DNA of 64,000 bases. Origin: CAVQBP01 sp963740945 (GTDB taxonomy: Bacteria > Bacteroidota > Ignavibacteria > Ignavibacteriales > Ignavibacteriaceae). Position numbers and translations under genes: made by a program. Under the pieces are notes generated by a model, which saw only the letters and a program-made list of their open reading frames with translations, was not told where the DNA came from and ran no database searches. This document shows, one piece after another, positions 25,173-32,888 of this stretch (its first letter is position 1; each line of letters begins with the position of its first letter). The stretch covers positions 9,455-73,454 of the forward strand of contig CAVUGE010000015.1 in NCBI GenBank assembly GCA_963740945.1. The letters are read 5' to 3'.

Positions 25173-26270
25173 ATGATTGAGAAAGTCATTAAAATAATAA
25201 GGAAAAACTCAGAAGAAAGCGATTTCAAATATTGGCAAAACCTTCCTTATCAGAAAAGATTAGCGGCTTTAGGGGCTTTGGAACATCTTTTCAGACTTTC
25301 AACAAATGATAATATACTCATTCTAACTGATACTTATTCTGAAGGAATAGCAGAAGCATTTAAGGAAGCCGGTAAAGGTAAAGGATGTTCAGTAAGTTTA
25401 TATCAAATAGATAAAAACAAACGTCCATTACAAGAAATTCCACCAGAATTGGAAAAACTTTTGCTTGGTAAAACTATTGTTCTTAACATAATCAAAGCGT
25501 TTCCGGAAGAAATACCATTTCGTATAAAATGGATTCATAAAGTTGAAGAAAACAAGCTTATAAAGATGGGGCATATGCCCGGTATAACTGAAGAGATGAT
25601 GCTGAATTCTGTTAATGTTGATTTCGGTGCAATGAAATCAACTGCTGATAAGCTTATTGAAAAACTTATGGATGCCGTGCAACTTCATATTACAACCGAA
25701 GCCGGGACAGACATTATCCTTGGTATAGCAGGCAGGAAATTTATTGGGGATATTGGAATTATTCCGGGTAAAATGATCAACATTCCATGTGGAGAAATAT
25801 ACTGTGCTCCACTTGAAACCGAAGCAACCGGCTTAATAGTTTTTGATGCGAGCATCGGAGATGTTGGTATACTTAAAGAACCATTGCAAGTTCATGTTAC
25901 AAAAGGAAGAATTACAAAGTTTGAAAGTGTCGACAAGGAACTAGAAAGAAGAATAGCCGAACTTACTAATGTTGATGAGGAAGCAAGAGTAATTGGTGAG
26001 CTTGGTATTGGAGTAAATCCTGGAGCTCATATTACCGGGAATATGCTGGAAGATGAGAAGTCACTTGGTACTTCCCACATTGCTTTCGGAAATAATGCTG
26101 ATTTTGTTGGCGGTGGAAATAACAATTCAAGGATTCACCGGGACTATTTGTTTTACCGCCCCACTATAGAAATATATTATTCAAATCCCGGTCAGTCTTC
26201 CATATCTACATTATCGAGAAAACGGATAGGTAGGGAAATCCTGATGGAAAGAGGGAAATTTATATTTTGA
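25173..26270 (+). CDS. M29-type (thermophilic-aminopeptidase-like) metallo-aminopeptidase
   Basis: 365 residues from the ATG at 25173; the open frame extends 34 codons upstream into the attC-like site and is not credible as coding. IPCGEIYCAPLETEATG gives the conserved Glu pair, LGIGVNPGAHITGNMLEDEK and HIAFGNNADFVGGGNNNSRI the His/Asp metal ligands, and HRDYLF the catalytic end of the family. It cleaves N-terminal residues from peptides in the cytoplasm. It is the last gene of the cassette array. Confidence 0.8.
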   Translation: MIEKVIKIIRKNSEESDFKYWQNLPYQKRLAALGALEHLFRLSTNDNILILTDTYSEGIAEAFKEAGKGKGCSVSLYQIDKNKRPLQEIPPELEKLLLGKTIVLNIIKAFPEEIPFRIKWIHKVEENKLIKMGHMPGITEEMMLNSVNVDFGAMKSTADKLIEKLMDAVQLHITTEAGTDIILGIAGRKFIGDIGIIPGKMINIPCGEIYCAPLETEATGLIVFDASIGDVGILKEPLQVHVTKGRITKFESVDKELERRIAELTNVDEEARVIGELGIGVNPGAHITGNMLEDEKSLGTSHIAFGNNADFVGGGNNNSRIHRDYLFYRPTIEIYYSNPGQSSISTLSRKRIGREILMERGKFIF

Positions 26271-26323
26271 AGGTTAGGGAAATACAGTACGTTTATTGGA
26301 TTTATTATTAAAATAAAGAGCGT

Positions 26324-26609
26324 GCCTAACGCAATGAAATTCTAGCCACTTCTTATACGCCCGGCGGGCGAATTTTGAGATTTTTTCCAAGGGGACTAGT
26401 CGCTCCCGCTACTAGTGACAATTTGTATTTTAAATGGTGCAAAGTAATAAAGCGTGAGATTCTTCACTCCACTCCGTTCCCAACCTACACTAGAGTTCCG
26501 GTTGGCAGGCGTTCAGTATGACAAATTGGGGTCTTGTTACAATTTAATTATTCAAGCAAAGCCTTTTTAAGGATCTCAGAATGACTTTGGTACTTTTTGG
26601 TCAGCCTCT
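26324..26609 (+). repeat. Array end: attC-like 5' box, then MITE-like DNA
   Basis: GCCTAACGCAATGAAATTC at 26324 resembles the 5' end of the long-family site, but no 3' box follows. The next 280 bp hold a perfect short palindrome region (ACTAGTCGCTCCCGCTACTAGT spread over 26397-26418), a segment TGAGATTCTTCACTCCACTC shared with 36874, and at 26592-26609 the right end of the MITE-like family (ACTTTTTGGTCAGCCTCT). No gene is visible. Confidence 0.5.
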
Positions 26610-26625
26610 CACTTTTTCGATTTAT

Positions 26626-26994
26626 TTAATTGGCAGGGTTTTCGGGCCATTGGCGGAATACTATGCAGACTGTTGTTTTGTCTAACACTGAGAACTCGAG
26701 TGCTCCCCACGGTCTTTTAGTTATTTTGGGGAGGTTCGGGTGAAGCATTTCAGGACGTCTGGCTGAGATTTCATCATATATTTCATATATATTATCTGTT
26801 TCAATAGCTATTTCAGGCCTATCCTTGGCTGCATATTCAGGGCTCTCTACTATATAAGCTTTCGCACCATCTCTACCAACTACTGCTAAAGTACTTTCCT
26901 GGTAAAGCACTTTGAATCCCATACAATTTACAAAAAGATCAAGCCCTTCATCCATTTTATTGTAGAATACTTTCGGAATTAATCGAATCAGCAT
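26626..26994 (-). CDS. VOC-family glyoxalase/bleomycin-resistance-like protein
   Basis: 122 residues. FYNKMDEGLDLFVNCMGFKV, IAIETDNIYEIYDEISARRP and LEFSVLDKTTVCIVFRQWP follow the VOC fold with paired beta-alpha-beta-beta-beta units. The substrate cannot be inferred. It is the first - strand gene after the cassette array and is unrelated to the VOC gene at 24404. Confidence 0.7.
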   Translation of the reverse strand: MLIRLIPKVFYNKMDEGLDLFVNCMGFKVLYQESTLAVVGRDGAKAYIVESPEYAAKDRPEIAIETDNIYEIYDEISARRPEMLHPNLPKITKRPWGALEFSVLDKTTVCIVFRQWPENPAN

Positions 26995-27057
26995 ATAATC
27001 TCTCCATTAATATATATTTTAGACAAACAATATAATTAAGAAATTAATATTATCATT

Positions 27058-27498
27058 CTATTTTCTAATATCTTTTTGTTTATCAAAAGGAAGCGGACCA
27101 TAAAGTTCTTTGCACAAATCTTCTATAGAACTTCCTTTAGGGGCTGTATACGCTGAGACATTGCTTAAAACGACTATTCCTACCCTTTCGTTTCGTTCGA
27201 AGATAATACCGGCTGTATATCCTCCAGTAGATCCGAATGCACCAGTATGATGCTTCCCTTTTTCATTATAGGTCTCCCATCCCAAGCTCCCGGTAAAATG
27301 CTCATCAGTAACTCTGATCGTTTTTTGAGCAAGATAGAAATAAGTAGTATCATAATCATCAGGAGGAGCAATCAATTTCATGCCAATTTCATCTTCAAAT
27401 ATATGAGGATTTGCATCAGCTTGAACGTGCAATGCTCTCCATAAGGCAGTTCTTACTGCTGTATTATCCGGTTCAATATTTTCTTTATTTAGTTTCAT
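27058..27498 (-). pseudogene. Chimeric ORF: methyltransferase N-terminus fused to a beta-lactamase-family C-terminus
   Basis: 146 residues. Residues ~8-50 (NTAVRTALWRALHVQADANP, then HIFEDEIGMKLIAPPD) match the start of leucine-carboxyl-methyltransferase-like SAM methyltransferases. From ~55 (IRVTDEHFTGSLGWETY, HTGAFGSTGGYTAGIIFERN, GIVVLSNVSAY) the sequence is the C-terminal part of a class C beta-lactamase-type serine hydrolase with its HTG motif. The SAM-binding core and the SxxK region are both missing, so neither activity is expected. It looks like a deletion fusion of two genes. Confidence 0.65.
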
Positions 27499-27549
27499 AT
27501 TCTGAGTATCCGATAGCTTTATTTTGTTATGGATTATACAATAAGCTGT

Positions 27550-27740
27550 TTATTTTTGAAGTTTTGTAAGTTTATGTTTATTGCTGCCGTCTGAATTCAC
27601 TATCCATAATTCGCCTTCATTTATGTTTGAATTTGTATAAACAATTTTGTCCCCCTCCGGATTATAAGCAGAACATGAACCTCCATCAAATGTCATTTCT
27701 CTACACTTAAGTTTGATTTTCCAGATTTCTATCTGCATAG
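27550..27740 (-). pseudogene. TolB-like propeller C-terminal remnant
   Basis: The end of this frame reads FDGGSCSAYNPEGDKIVYTN, then GELWIVNSDGSNKHKLT, one and a half WD40-like TolB blades. Upstream the frame has no signal peptide or further blades. It is a fragment of a larger lost gene. Confidence 0.5.
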
Positions 27741-27864
27741 GCAAACTGTACACATACCTATTTTTGTAATGTAACAATAATCTATCAACTTGAATTGCAA
27801 TGTTACACAGGTTTATTATATTAATTTGTAGCACATAATATTGCTTTGTTTATTATCTTGATAA

Positions 27865-27895
27865 TGTGTATTAATTTACACATATTTAGTATAAT
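27865..27895 (+). promoter_or_regulatory. Probable MazEF promoter and operator
   Basis: TGTGTATTAATTTACACA (27865-27882) is nearly a perfect palindrome, and TATAAT follows at 27890-27895, 22 bp before the antitoxin start. AGAAAGGA at 27901-27910 serves as ribosome site. Autorepression by the antitoxin is expected. Confidence 0.45.
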
Positions 27896-27916
27896 TAAAA
27901 AGAGAAAGGAATTTAT

Positions 27917-28171
27917 ATGCCTTCAGTGCAATCTCAAAGTAAAAAAGAAAGATTAAGCTTCTTTGTTAATCAAGACTTATCAAAAAAGATTTATAAAATT
28001 TCTAAACAAACAAATCAAACGGTAAGTGAATTAGCAAGAAAAGCTTTACAAAAGTATATTGAACAAATTGAAAAAGAGAAAACCGAACAAGAATTAGAAA
28101 TTGGTTATAAAGCAAATTATAATTACTATTTAAAATCTCAGGAAGAATGGAAATATGCAGATAAAGAATAA
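27917..28171 (+). CDS. Ribbon-helix-helix antitoxin (MazE-like)
   Basis: 84 residues. KERLSFFVNQDLSKKIYKIS followed by TVSELARKALQKYIEQIEK is a ribbon-helix-helix domain, and the charged tail (ELEIGYKANYNYYLKSQEEW) is suited to wrap the toxin. It overlaps the toxin gene by 17 bp. Confidence 0.8.
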   Translation: MPSVQSQSKKERLSFFVNQDLSKKIYKISKQTNQTVSELARKALQKYIEQIEKEKTEQELEIGYKANYNYYLKSQEEWKYADKE

Positions 28172-28535
28172 AACCGGAATAATTGAACCACTTCTTCGCG
28201 GAGATATTTATTTAGTCAATCTTGACCCTATTGTAAGTAAAGAAATTGGTAAAGCAAGACCTGCTGTTATTATTCAAAATGATATTGGCAATAAATTTAG
28301 CCCTGTTACTATAATTGCACCTATTTCAAGTACAAAAGAAATAACAAAACCGCTTCCAATCATGATTTTTCTTGAAAAAGGGTATGGTGGTTTAAAAGAA
28401 TCAAGTTATGTTGATTGTGGACAAATCAGAACGGTAGATAAAGAACAAAGACTAATTACAAAATTTGGGAGTTTAGAAGAAGAAAAAATGAAAGAAATTG
28501 ACAAAGCAATTAAAATTTCACTTTCACTTCATTAA
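28155..28535 (+). CDS. mazF: MazF/PemK-type endoribonuclease toxin
   Basis: 126 residues. LLRGDIYLVNLDPIVSKEIG, KARPAVIIQND, VTIIAPISSTKE and SYVDCGQIRTVDKEQRL match MazF, which cleaves mRNA at short sequences. The pair stands just outside the cassette array with its own promoter. Confidence 0.88.
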   Translation: MQIKNKTGIIEPLLRGDIYLVNLDPIVSKEIGKARPAVIIQNDIGNKFSPVTIIAPISSTKEITKPLPIMIFLEKGYGGLKESSYVDCGQIRTVDKEQRLITKFGSLEEEKMKEIDKAIKISLSLH

Positions 28536-28666
28536 AATCAAAGATTCACTTTCTGCCTTCAAAATAATCCCGATATCTCCAAATATATTTTACATAAATA
28601 TATGTGCACCGATTGACCAGTCTTTGAAAAGTACATATTATCTTGCTCATTCCAAGATAAAGTTAC

Positions 28667-29272
28667 TCACATTTTGACGGCTATTGCGTAGGATGCGTAG
28701 TACCCGTGGTGGCTTAGGGAAATTGGTATTTGAAGTATGGAGCTTTTATAATAAAAATGGGGAATTCCATAATTGTCTTTTTTGATTGATAAATCCGATG
28801 GAGAAAGAGCTGATATTTTTGAATAGTTTTTTACTGCAGAATAATAAATCTCATTGTGCTGCGTTCTATAGTCTTTGTTTGAGCATTTGATATCTTTATG
28901 ACAAATTTGGTAATCCCTAAATATATCTTTTATAAATGCAATAGTTGATATTGAATCATTTGAGACTGTAGAATAGGTTGTATAAGCGTTTCCTTTATAA
29001 TTAACCTCTCCGGAAAATGATGATTCATTTGTATTTATAATTTTACAATGAAATCTCAATGGTGATAAGGTTCTTTCAAAAAGCTGTCTTATATATATTT
29101 TATATGCACTTTCTTTCATGCTCCATAAGAGGCAAATCATTAGTTCCGGATTATTAGAATCAGATATAAAATATTGTTCTTTTTCAGTAAAAACTTTCTT
29201 AATAAAGTCCGGCCGGATCTGTTTACTACTTCCTAAAGTTTCAGCTATATCGATTATATCATTACCGATCAT
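28667..29272 (-). CDS. 4'-phosphopantetheinyl transferase
   Basis: 201 residues. MIGNDIIDI supplies the N-terminal Asp of the metal site and LLWSMKESAYKIY the W-x-x-KE-x-x-x-K motif. It transfers phosphopantetheine from CoA to a carrier-protein serine. It overlaps the ACP stop by 4 bp and is the last gene of the lipid operon, so a dedicated role for the adjoining ACP is likely. Confidence 0.85.
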   Translation of the reverse strand: MIGNDIIDIAETLGSSKQIRPDFIKKVFTEKEQYFISDSNNPELMICLLWSMKESAYKIYIRQLFERTLSPLRFHCKIINTNESSFSGEVNYKGNAYTTYSTVSNDSISTIAFIKDIFRDYQICHKDIKCSNKDYRTQHNEIYYSAVKNYSKISALSPSDLSIKKDNYGIPHFYYKSSILQIPISLSHHGYYASYAIAVKM

Positions 29273-29523
29273 TTATTATTTAGCTTCTTATTAATTATAT
29301 CTATTGCAGCTTTAACAGTCAGCATTTTCTCCATGGAATCATTATCTATTTCAATGTTGAACTGCTGTTCCACATCAAGAACAATATCAACTAAATTCAT
29401 AGAGTTGATTTTCAGATCATTTATAAAGTCTGTATCCTCAGAAATATTCTCTAGAGCTTTTTCATCTTGAGTATAAGGTTTTACAATTGTTTTTAGCTTC
29501 TCTAGTAGTTCTTTTTTTTCCAT
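29269..29523 (-). CDS. Acyl carrier protein
   Basis: 84 residues with the four-helix ACP layout. The modification site is INDLKINSMNLVDIVLDVEQ, with Ser41. The usual DSL triplet is NSM here, so the Asp before the serine is replaced by Asn, a departure that may suit its own transferase. It lies 5 bp after the ketosynthase gene. Confidence 0.85.
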   Translation of the reverse strand: MEKKELLEKLKTIVKPYTQDEKALENISEDTDFINDLKINSMNLVDIVLDVEQQFNIEIDNDSMEKMLTVKAAIDIINKKLNNK

Positions 29524-29528
29524 AAGAT

Positions 29529-30797
29529 TTAATTATATTTTTTAAAGATAATGCAGGCATTTACATCGCCAAAGCCGAAGCTTGCTTTTGCTATAATATT
29601 TAACTGTTTAGGGTGTAGAGTATATTTCGGAATTTTTTCTTTATCAATTACTGCTTCAATTTCCGGGTGAATATCTTCACAATTAATAGAAGGATATAAA
29701 AATTGTTCATTAAGCTCCATTATGGCAGCGGCACATTCAACAGCACCGGAAGCGCTTAAGCAGTGCCCTGTCATTGATTTCAAGGAATTAATATAGGGAA
29801 AATCACTCCCTTTTCGCTGTAATGCTTCAGCCCAGTTTTTTATCTCAAGGGGATCTTTTGAGGTAGAGGTGAGATGTCCGTCAATTGCATCAATCTCTTC
29901 TGGTTTAATTCCGGAATTAAAGACGGCTTCTTTAATACATCTCTGAACAGCAATAGAATTAGGAGCGGTCATAGTTCCATCCCCTCTCTGACCGCCGGAG
30001 TTTACAGCCCCGCCTAAAATTTCACAATAAATTTTGACTCCTCTTTCAAGGGCAGTTTCCAATGATTCTAAAACCAGGGCAGCTGCTCCGCTTCCGGGAA
30101 CAAAACCTGAGGCAGATTTGCTCATAGGCCTGGAGCCTTTTTCCGGATCATTATTATGTTTATAAGTTATTACTTTCATGGCATCGAATCCGCCCCAGAC
30201 ATAAGGACCGTGATCGCATGTACTGCCAGCAAGCATTCTTTTTGCCTTACCGGATTTAATTCTTTCATAAGCCATTAAAATGGCTTCGGTTCCTGTTGAA
30301 CAGGCAGAAGAGTTAGTAGTTACCTGATTGCCGAAACCAATCATACCATTCAGATAAGCGCTAATACCGCTTGTCATAGTTTGTACTAAAGTATTGCTGC
30401 CTAGTTTCCTCACCTGTTTATCATCTACTTTATAGATTGCTTCGCGCATTTTATCCACGCCAGAAGAACCTGTTCCGAATATTAAACCACTATCCCAATC
30501 AGTATCTCCATTTATTTTAATGCCGGCATTTTTCCAGGCGTCTATTCCTGCGATACATCCGTAAACAATACCTGAACTATTAAAATTTCTCAACTGCAAA
30601 GGAGTAAAATATTCTTCAATCATTTCCTTTGAAACAGGAGGAATACCTGCTATACAACAGGAGAATTTTAGTTCTTCAAGTTCCTTTAAATATTTTATGC
30701 CGGATTTACCCTTTTTGATAGCTTCTCCGAAAACAGGAGTCCCTACTGCATTAGGTGCGACAACACCGATACCAGTTACTACAACTCTATTATTCAT
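29529..30797 (-). CDS. Beta-ketoacyl-ACP synthase (FabF/KAS II-like)
   Basis: 422 residues. The catalytic triad is visible: Cys166 in TNSSACSTGTEA, His308 in AIDGHLTSTSKDP and His345 in SMTGHCLSASGA. The order and spacing follow KAS I/II. It condenses malonyl-ACP with acyl-ACP. Length is as in the family. It overlaps the dehydratase gene by 8 bp. Confidence 0.88.
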   Translation of the reverse strand: MNNRVVVTGIGVVAPNAVGTPVFGEAIKKGKSGIKYLKELEELKFSCCIAGIPPVSKEMIEEYFTPLQLRNFNSSGIVYGCIAGIDAWKNAGIKINGDTDWDSGLIFGTGSSGVDKMREAIYKVDDKQVRKLGSNTLVQTMTSGISAYLNGMIGFGNQVTTNSSACSTGTEAILMAYERIKSGKAKRMLAGSTCDHGPYVWGGFDAMKVITYKHNNDPEKGSRPMSKSASGFVPGSGAAALVLESLETALERGVKIYCEILGGAVNSGGQRGDGTMTAPNSIAVQRCIKEAVFNSGIKPEEIDAIDGHLTSTSKDPLEIKNWAEALQRKGSDFPYINSLKSMTGHCLSASGAVECAAAIMELNEQFLYPSINCEDIHPEIEAVIDKEKIPKYTLHPKQLNIIAKASFGFGDVNACIIFKKYN

Positions 30798-31296
30798 TCT
30801 GTAATAATTTAATCATACCGGAAATAGTACCTCTGGAAATAGTTTCATCCTTTGAATTCATCATTTGAACATTGCATTTTAATTTACCGAATCGAAAATA
30901 AATTTTTTCGGAAATTACCTTCACTGTTTCGCCGGGAAGCACAGGCAAAAAGAAATCAATTTGAGTTGAGACCATAGCGATTTTAGGAGATTTAATATTT
31001 GAGAGCTCATCGTTTAGTAAATAAATACCGAAGCAGACTAATCCAATCTGTGCCATAGTTTCAATCAAAATAACTCCGGGAGTTACCGGATAGTTAGAAA
31101 AGTGACCTTTATAAAAAAATTCATCTTCTTTATATTTATAAAAACCGGTAATTGAATTCTCATTAACATCAGAAATAGAATCTACAAATAAAAACGGTTT
31201 CGAATAGGGCAATAACGAAATAATCTCCTTAATGTTCATAATCTCTAAATCTCTTGCACTTTCCATTTTTGCGTGCTTAACCATTTGTATTTCCAT
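30790..31296 (-). CDS. FabZ-like 3-hydroxyacyl-ACP dehydratase (hotdog fold)
   Basis: 168 residues. LLPYSKPFLFVDSI is the FabZ opening, and GHFSNYPVTPGVILIETMAQ holds the catalytic His and Glu. The N-terminal ~20 residues may be extra, since several Met codons occur; MNIKEIISLLPYSKPF is a plausible shorter start. It acts in the cytoplasm, removing water during chain extension, between ketosynthase and enoyl reductase. Confidence 0.85.
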   Translation of the reverse strand: MEIQMVKHAKMESARDLEIMNIKEIISLLPYSKPFLFVDSISDVNENSITGFYKYKEDEFFYKGHFSNYPVTPGVILIETMAQIGLVCFGIYLLNDELSNIKSPKIAMVSTQIDFFLPVLPGETVKVISEKIYFRFGKLKCNVQMMNSKDETISRGTISGMIKLLQNE

Positions 31297-31358
31297 TTCC
31301 GTTTACATTTTCCATGCTTAACTCTTTGCGATTCCCACTATGCGCTATGTGCTTAGCG

Positions 31359-32156
31359 TTATCCCAAATGTTCTCCCCCGTCAACATGAATAACAGTACC
31401 ATTTATCCAGGAAGATTCATCGAGGTTAAGTAAATATACAACATTTGCAATATCTTCCGGTGTTGTTAATCTTTTAAATGGATTCCGCATCAATGCATAT
31501 TTTTTCAACTTATCATTTCCGGGTATCATCCGGAATGATCTTGTATCAGTAATACCGGCTTGAATACAATTAGCCCGGATTCCAAACGGTGCAAACTCCA
31601 ATGCAATACTTCTCATAATTGCCTCCAATGCTCCTTTGGCTGCTGAAACTGCGGCATAGTGCTTCCAGGCTTTTTTATTTCCTTCACTTGTAAAGCTGAT
31701 TATCCTTGCATCTGATGAGAATAAACTGGCTTCAAATAACTCCTTTGTCCAATCATATAGGCTGACTGCCATGGCATCAATTGTTAAATGAAAATCGTCA
31801 TTTCTTAATTCAGGCTTGTCTTCCGAAACCAATGGTTTCAAATTCCCTTTTGCAATACTGTGAACTAAAGATTTTATTTTGCCTTCCGGAGAAATTTTAT
31901 TTTTAATTTCTGAAATAATTTGAGTTCGCTTACCTGGATTTAAGGCATCTGAGTTAAAAGAGATAAAGTCTACATCTTCCGAGATAATTTTTTCAAAATT
32001 GTTTTCTATTTCAGGTATGTCTGATTTAAGGTCCCGGTGTACTATGCAGATATTCATTCCGTGACGGGCTAATTTTACTGCAGATGCTAATCCCAATCCG
32101 CTTGAGCCTCCAAGTATGATTGTCCAGAGATTTTTATTTTTGAATATTTTTTCCAT
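31359..32156 (-). CDS. Enoyl-ACP reductase of the SDR family (FabL/FabI-like)
   Basis: 265 residues from the ATG at 32156. A longer open frame runs upstream, but there it only reads a hexanucleotide repeat as Ile/Val. The NAD(P) site is IILGGSSGLGLASA; the active site is YAAVSAAKGALEA, a Tyr-x6-Lys spacing that marks enoyl-ACP reductases rather than ketoreductases (Tyr-x3-Lys). The end GTVIHVDGGEHLG is typical SDR. It is the first gene of the five-gene operon. Confidence 0.8.
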   Translation of the reverse strand: MEKIFKNKNLWTIILGGSSGLGLASAVKLARHGMNICIVHRDLKSDIPEIENNFEKIISEDVDFISFNSDALNPGKRTQIISEIKNKISPEGKIKSLVHSIAKGNLKPLVSEDKPELRNDDFHLTIDAMAVSLYDWTKELFEASLFSSDARIISFTSEGNKKAWKHYAAVSAAKGALEAIMRSIALEFAPFGIRANCIQAGITDTRSFRMIPGNDKLKKYALMRNPFKRLTTPEDIANVVYLLNLDESSWINGTVIHVDGGEHLG

Positions 32157-32226
32157 TTTATGATGGGAAGAAGTTTTTGAGAGTAAGGGCAAATTCAAGT
32201 TTAAGAGTATGTGTATGATTAGGAGT

Positions 32227-32318
32227 GCGATTGCGAGAACGATTATAAGCACGATTACGAGTATGATTACGATTACGAGTATGATTACGATTACGAGCAC
32301 GATTACGATTACGAATAT
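32227..32318. repeat. Hexanucleotide microsatellite (ATTACG-type)
   Basis: About fifteen imperfect tandem copies of ATTACG/AGTATG/AGCACG (for example GATTACGATTACGAGTATG) lie 70-160 bp upstream of the reductase start. Unequal slippage here could change promoter spacing of the lipid operon. The repeat also creates long spurious open frames. Confidence 0.75.
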
Positions 32319-32534
32319 GAGTGGTTGATGGATTAGGGAGAAAATTAGTCATATATTTTTAAATATTATGTTTTTAGAGATAAATGGGATTGATTAAGAA
32401 AAAAATCCTATAAGAAATATAGTGAATCTATTTAAAATTCAAATTGAAGGTAGGCACTAATCTTTTAATGAGTATTTTTAACCCCTATGAGAACAATGGT
32501 TGTTTCATCTTCTGTGCTAGATAAATTTATTTTT

Positions 32535-32673
32535 GAGGGTGACCAAAAAGTAGAGATTGTCATGCTGAACTTGATTCAGCATCTGTTTTCAGCGCAAAAT
32601 TGCAAGGTTAGATTCCGGGTCAATACTGATTTACATCAGCACAGGTCCGGAATGACACTTTTTAGTCAGCCTC
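32535..32673. repeat. MITE-like element, copy B, with a neighbouring hairpin
   Basis: 139 bp starting GAGGGTGACCAAAAAGTAGA and ending ACTTTTTAGTCAGCCTCT. It matches copy A (20703-20821) except for about 20 extra bases near ACTGATTTACATCAGCAC. It fills most of the 730-bp gap before the permease. AACACCGGGCTAAAGCCACG at 32749 starts a further hairpin (closing with CGGTGTT at 32773). No gene is seen in 32320-32888. Confidence 0.6.
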
Positions 32674-32888
32674 TATGTTTTATGCTTTATGTTTTTCGGT
32701 CTGCTAAAGAAGCAGTGTGAAAATGGTTGGACTACCGTATATAATAGAAACACCGGGCTAAAGCCACGGTGTTAACCTTTGGATAACCCAACCGTTGGAT
32801 AAAGCTGACGGCAATGTAGGTTGAAGGGAAATGAAAGTTTTGAGTTGATATGATGAAATGTTATCTTAACAATAAATAAATTTTATTT

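Noticed and set aside
1..26400. A CRISPR array as explanation for the repeats
   Set aside because: The repeats are far too long, differ in sequence and enclose genes rather than spacers; no cas gene is seen.
27741..27834. N-terminal part of the 27550-27834 ORF
   Set aside because: Only the last ~60 residues resemble TolB; the rest shows no signal peptide or blade pattern.
32156..32300. A 48-residue hydrophobic N-terminal extension of the enoyl reductase
   Set aside because: It is the translation of the ATTACG-type microsatellite (Ile/Val runs) and precedes a good SDR start at 32156.
32487..32720. A 77-codon ORF on the + strand
   Set aside because: It reads across the MITE-like element and shows no protein family or ribosome site.
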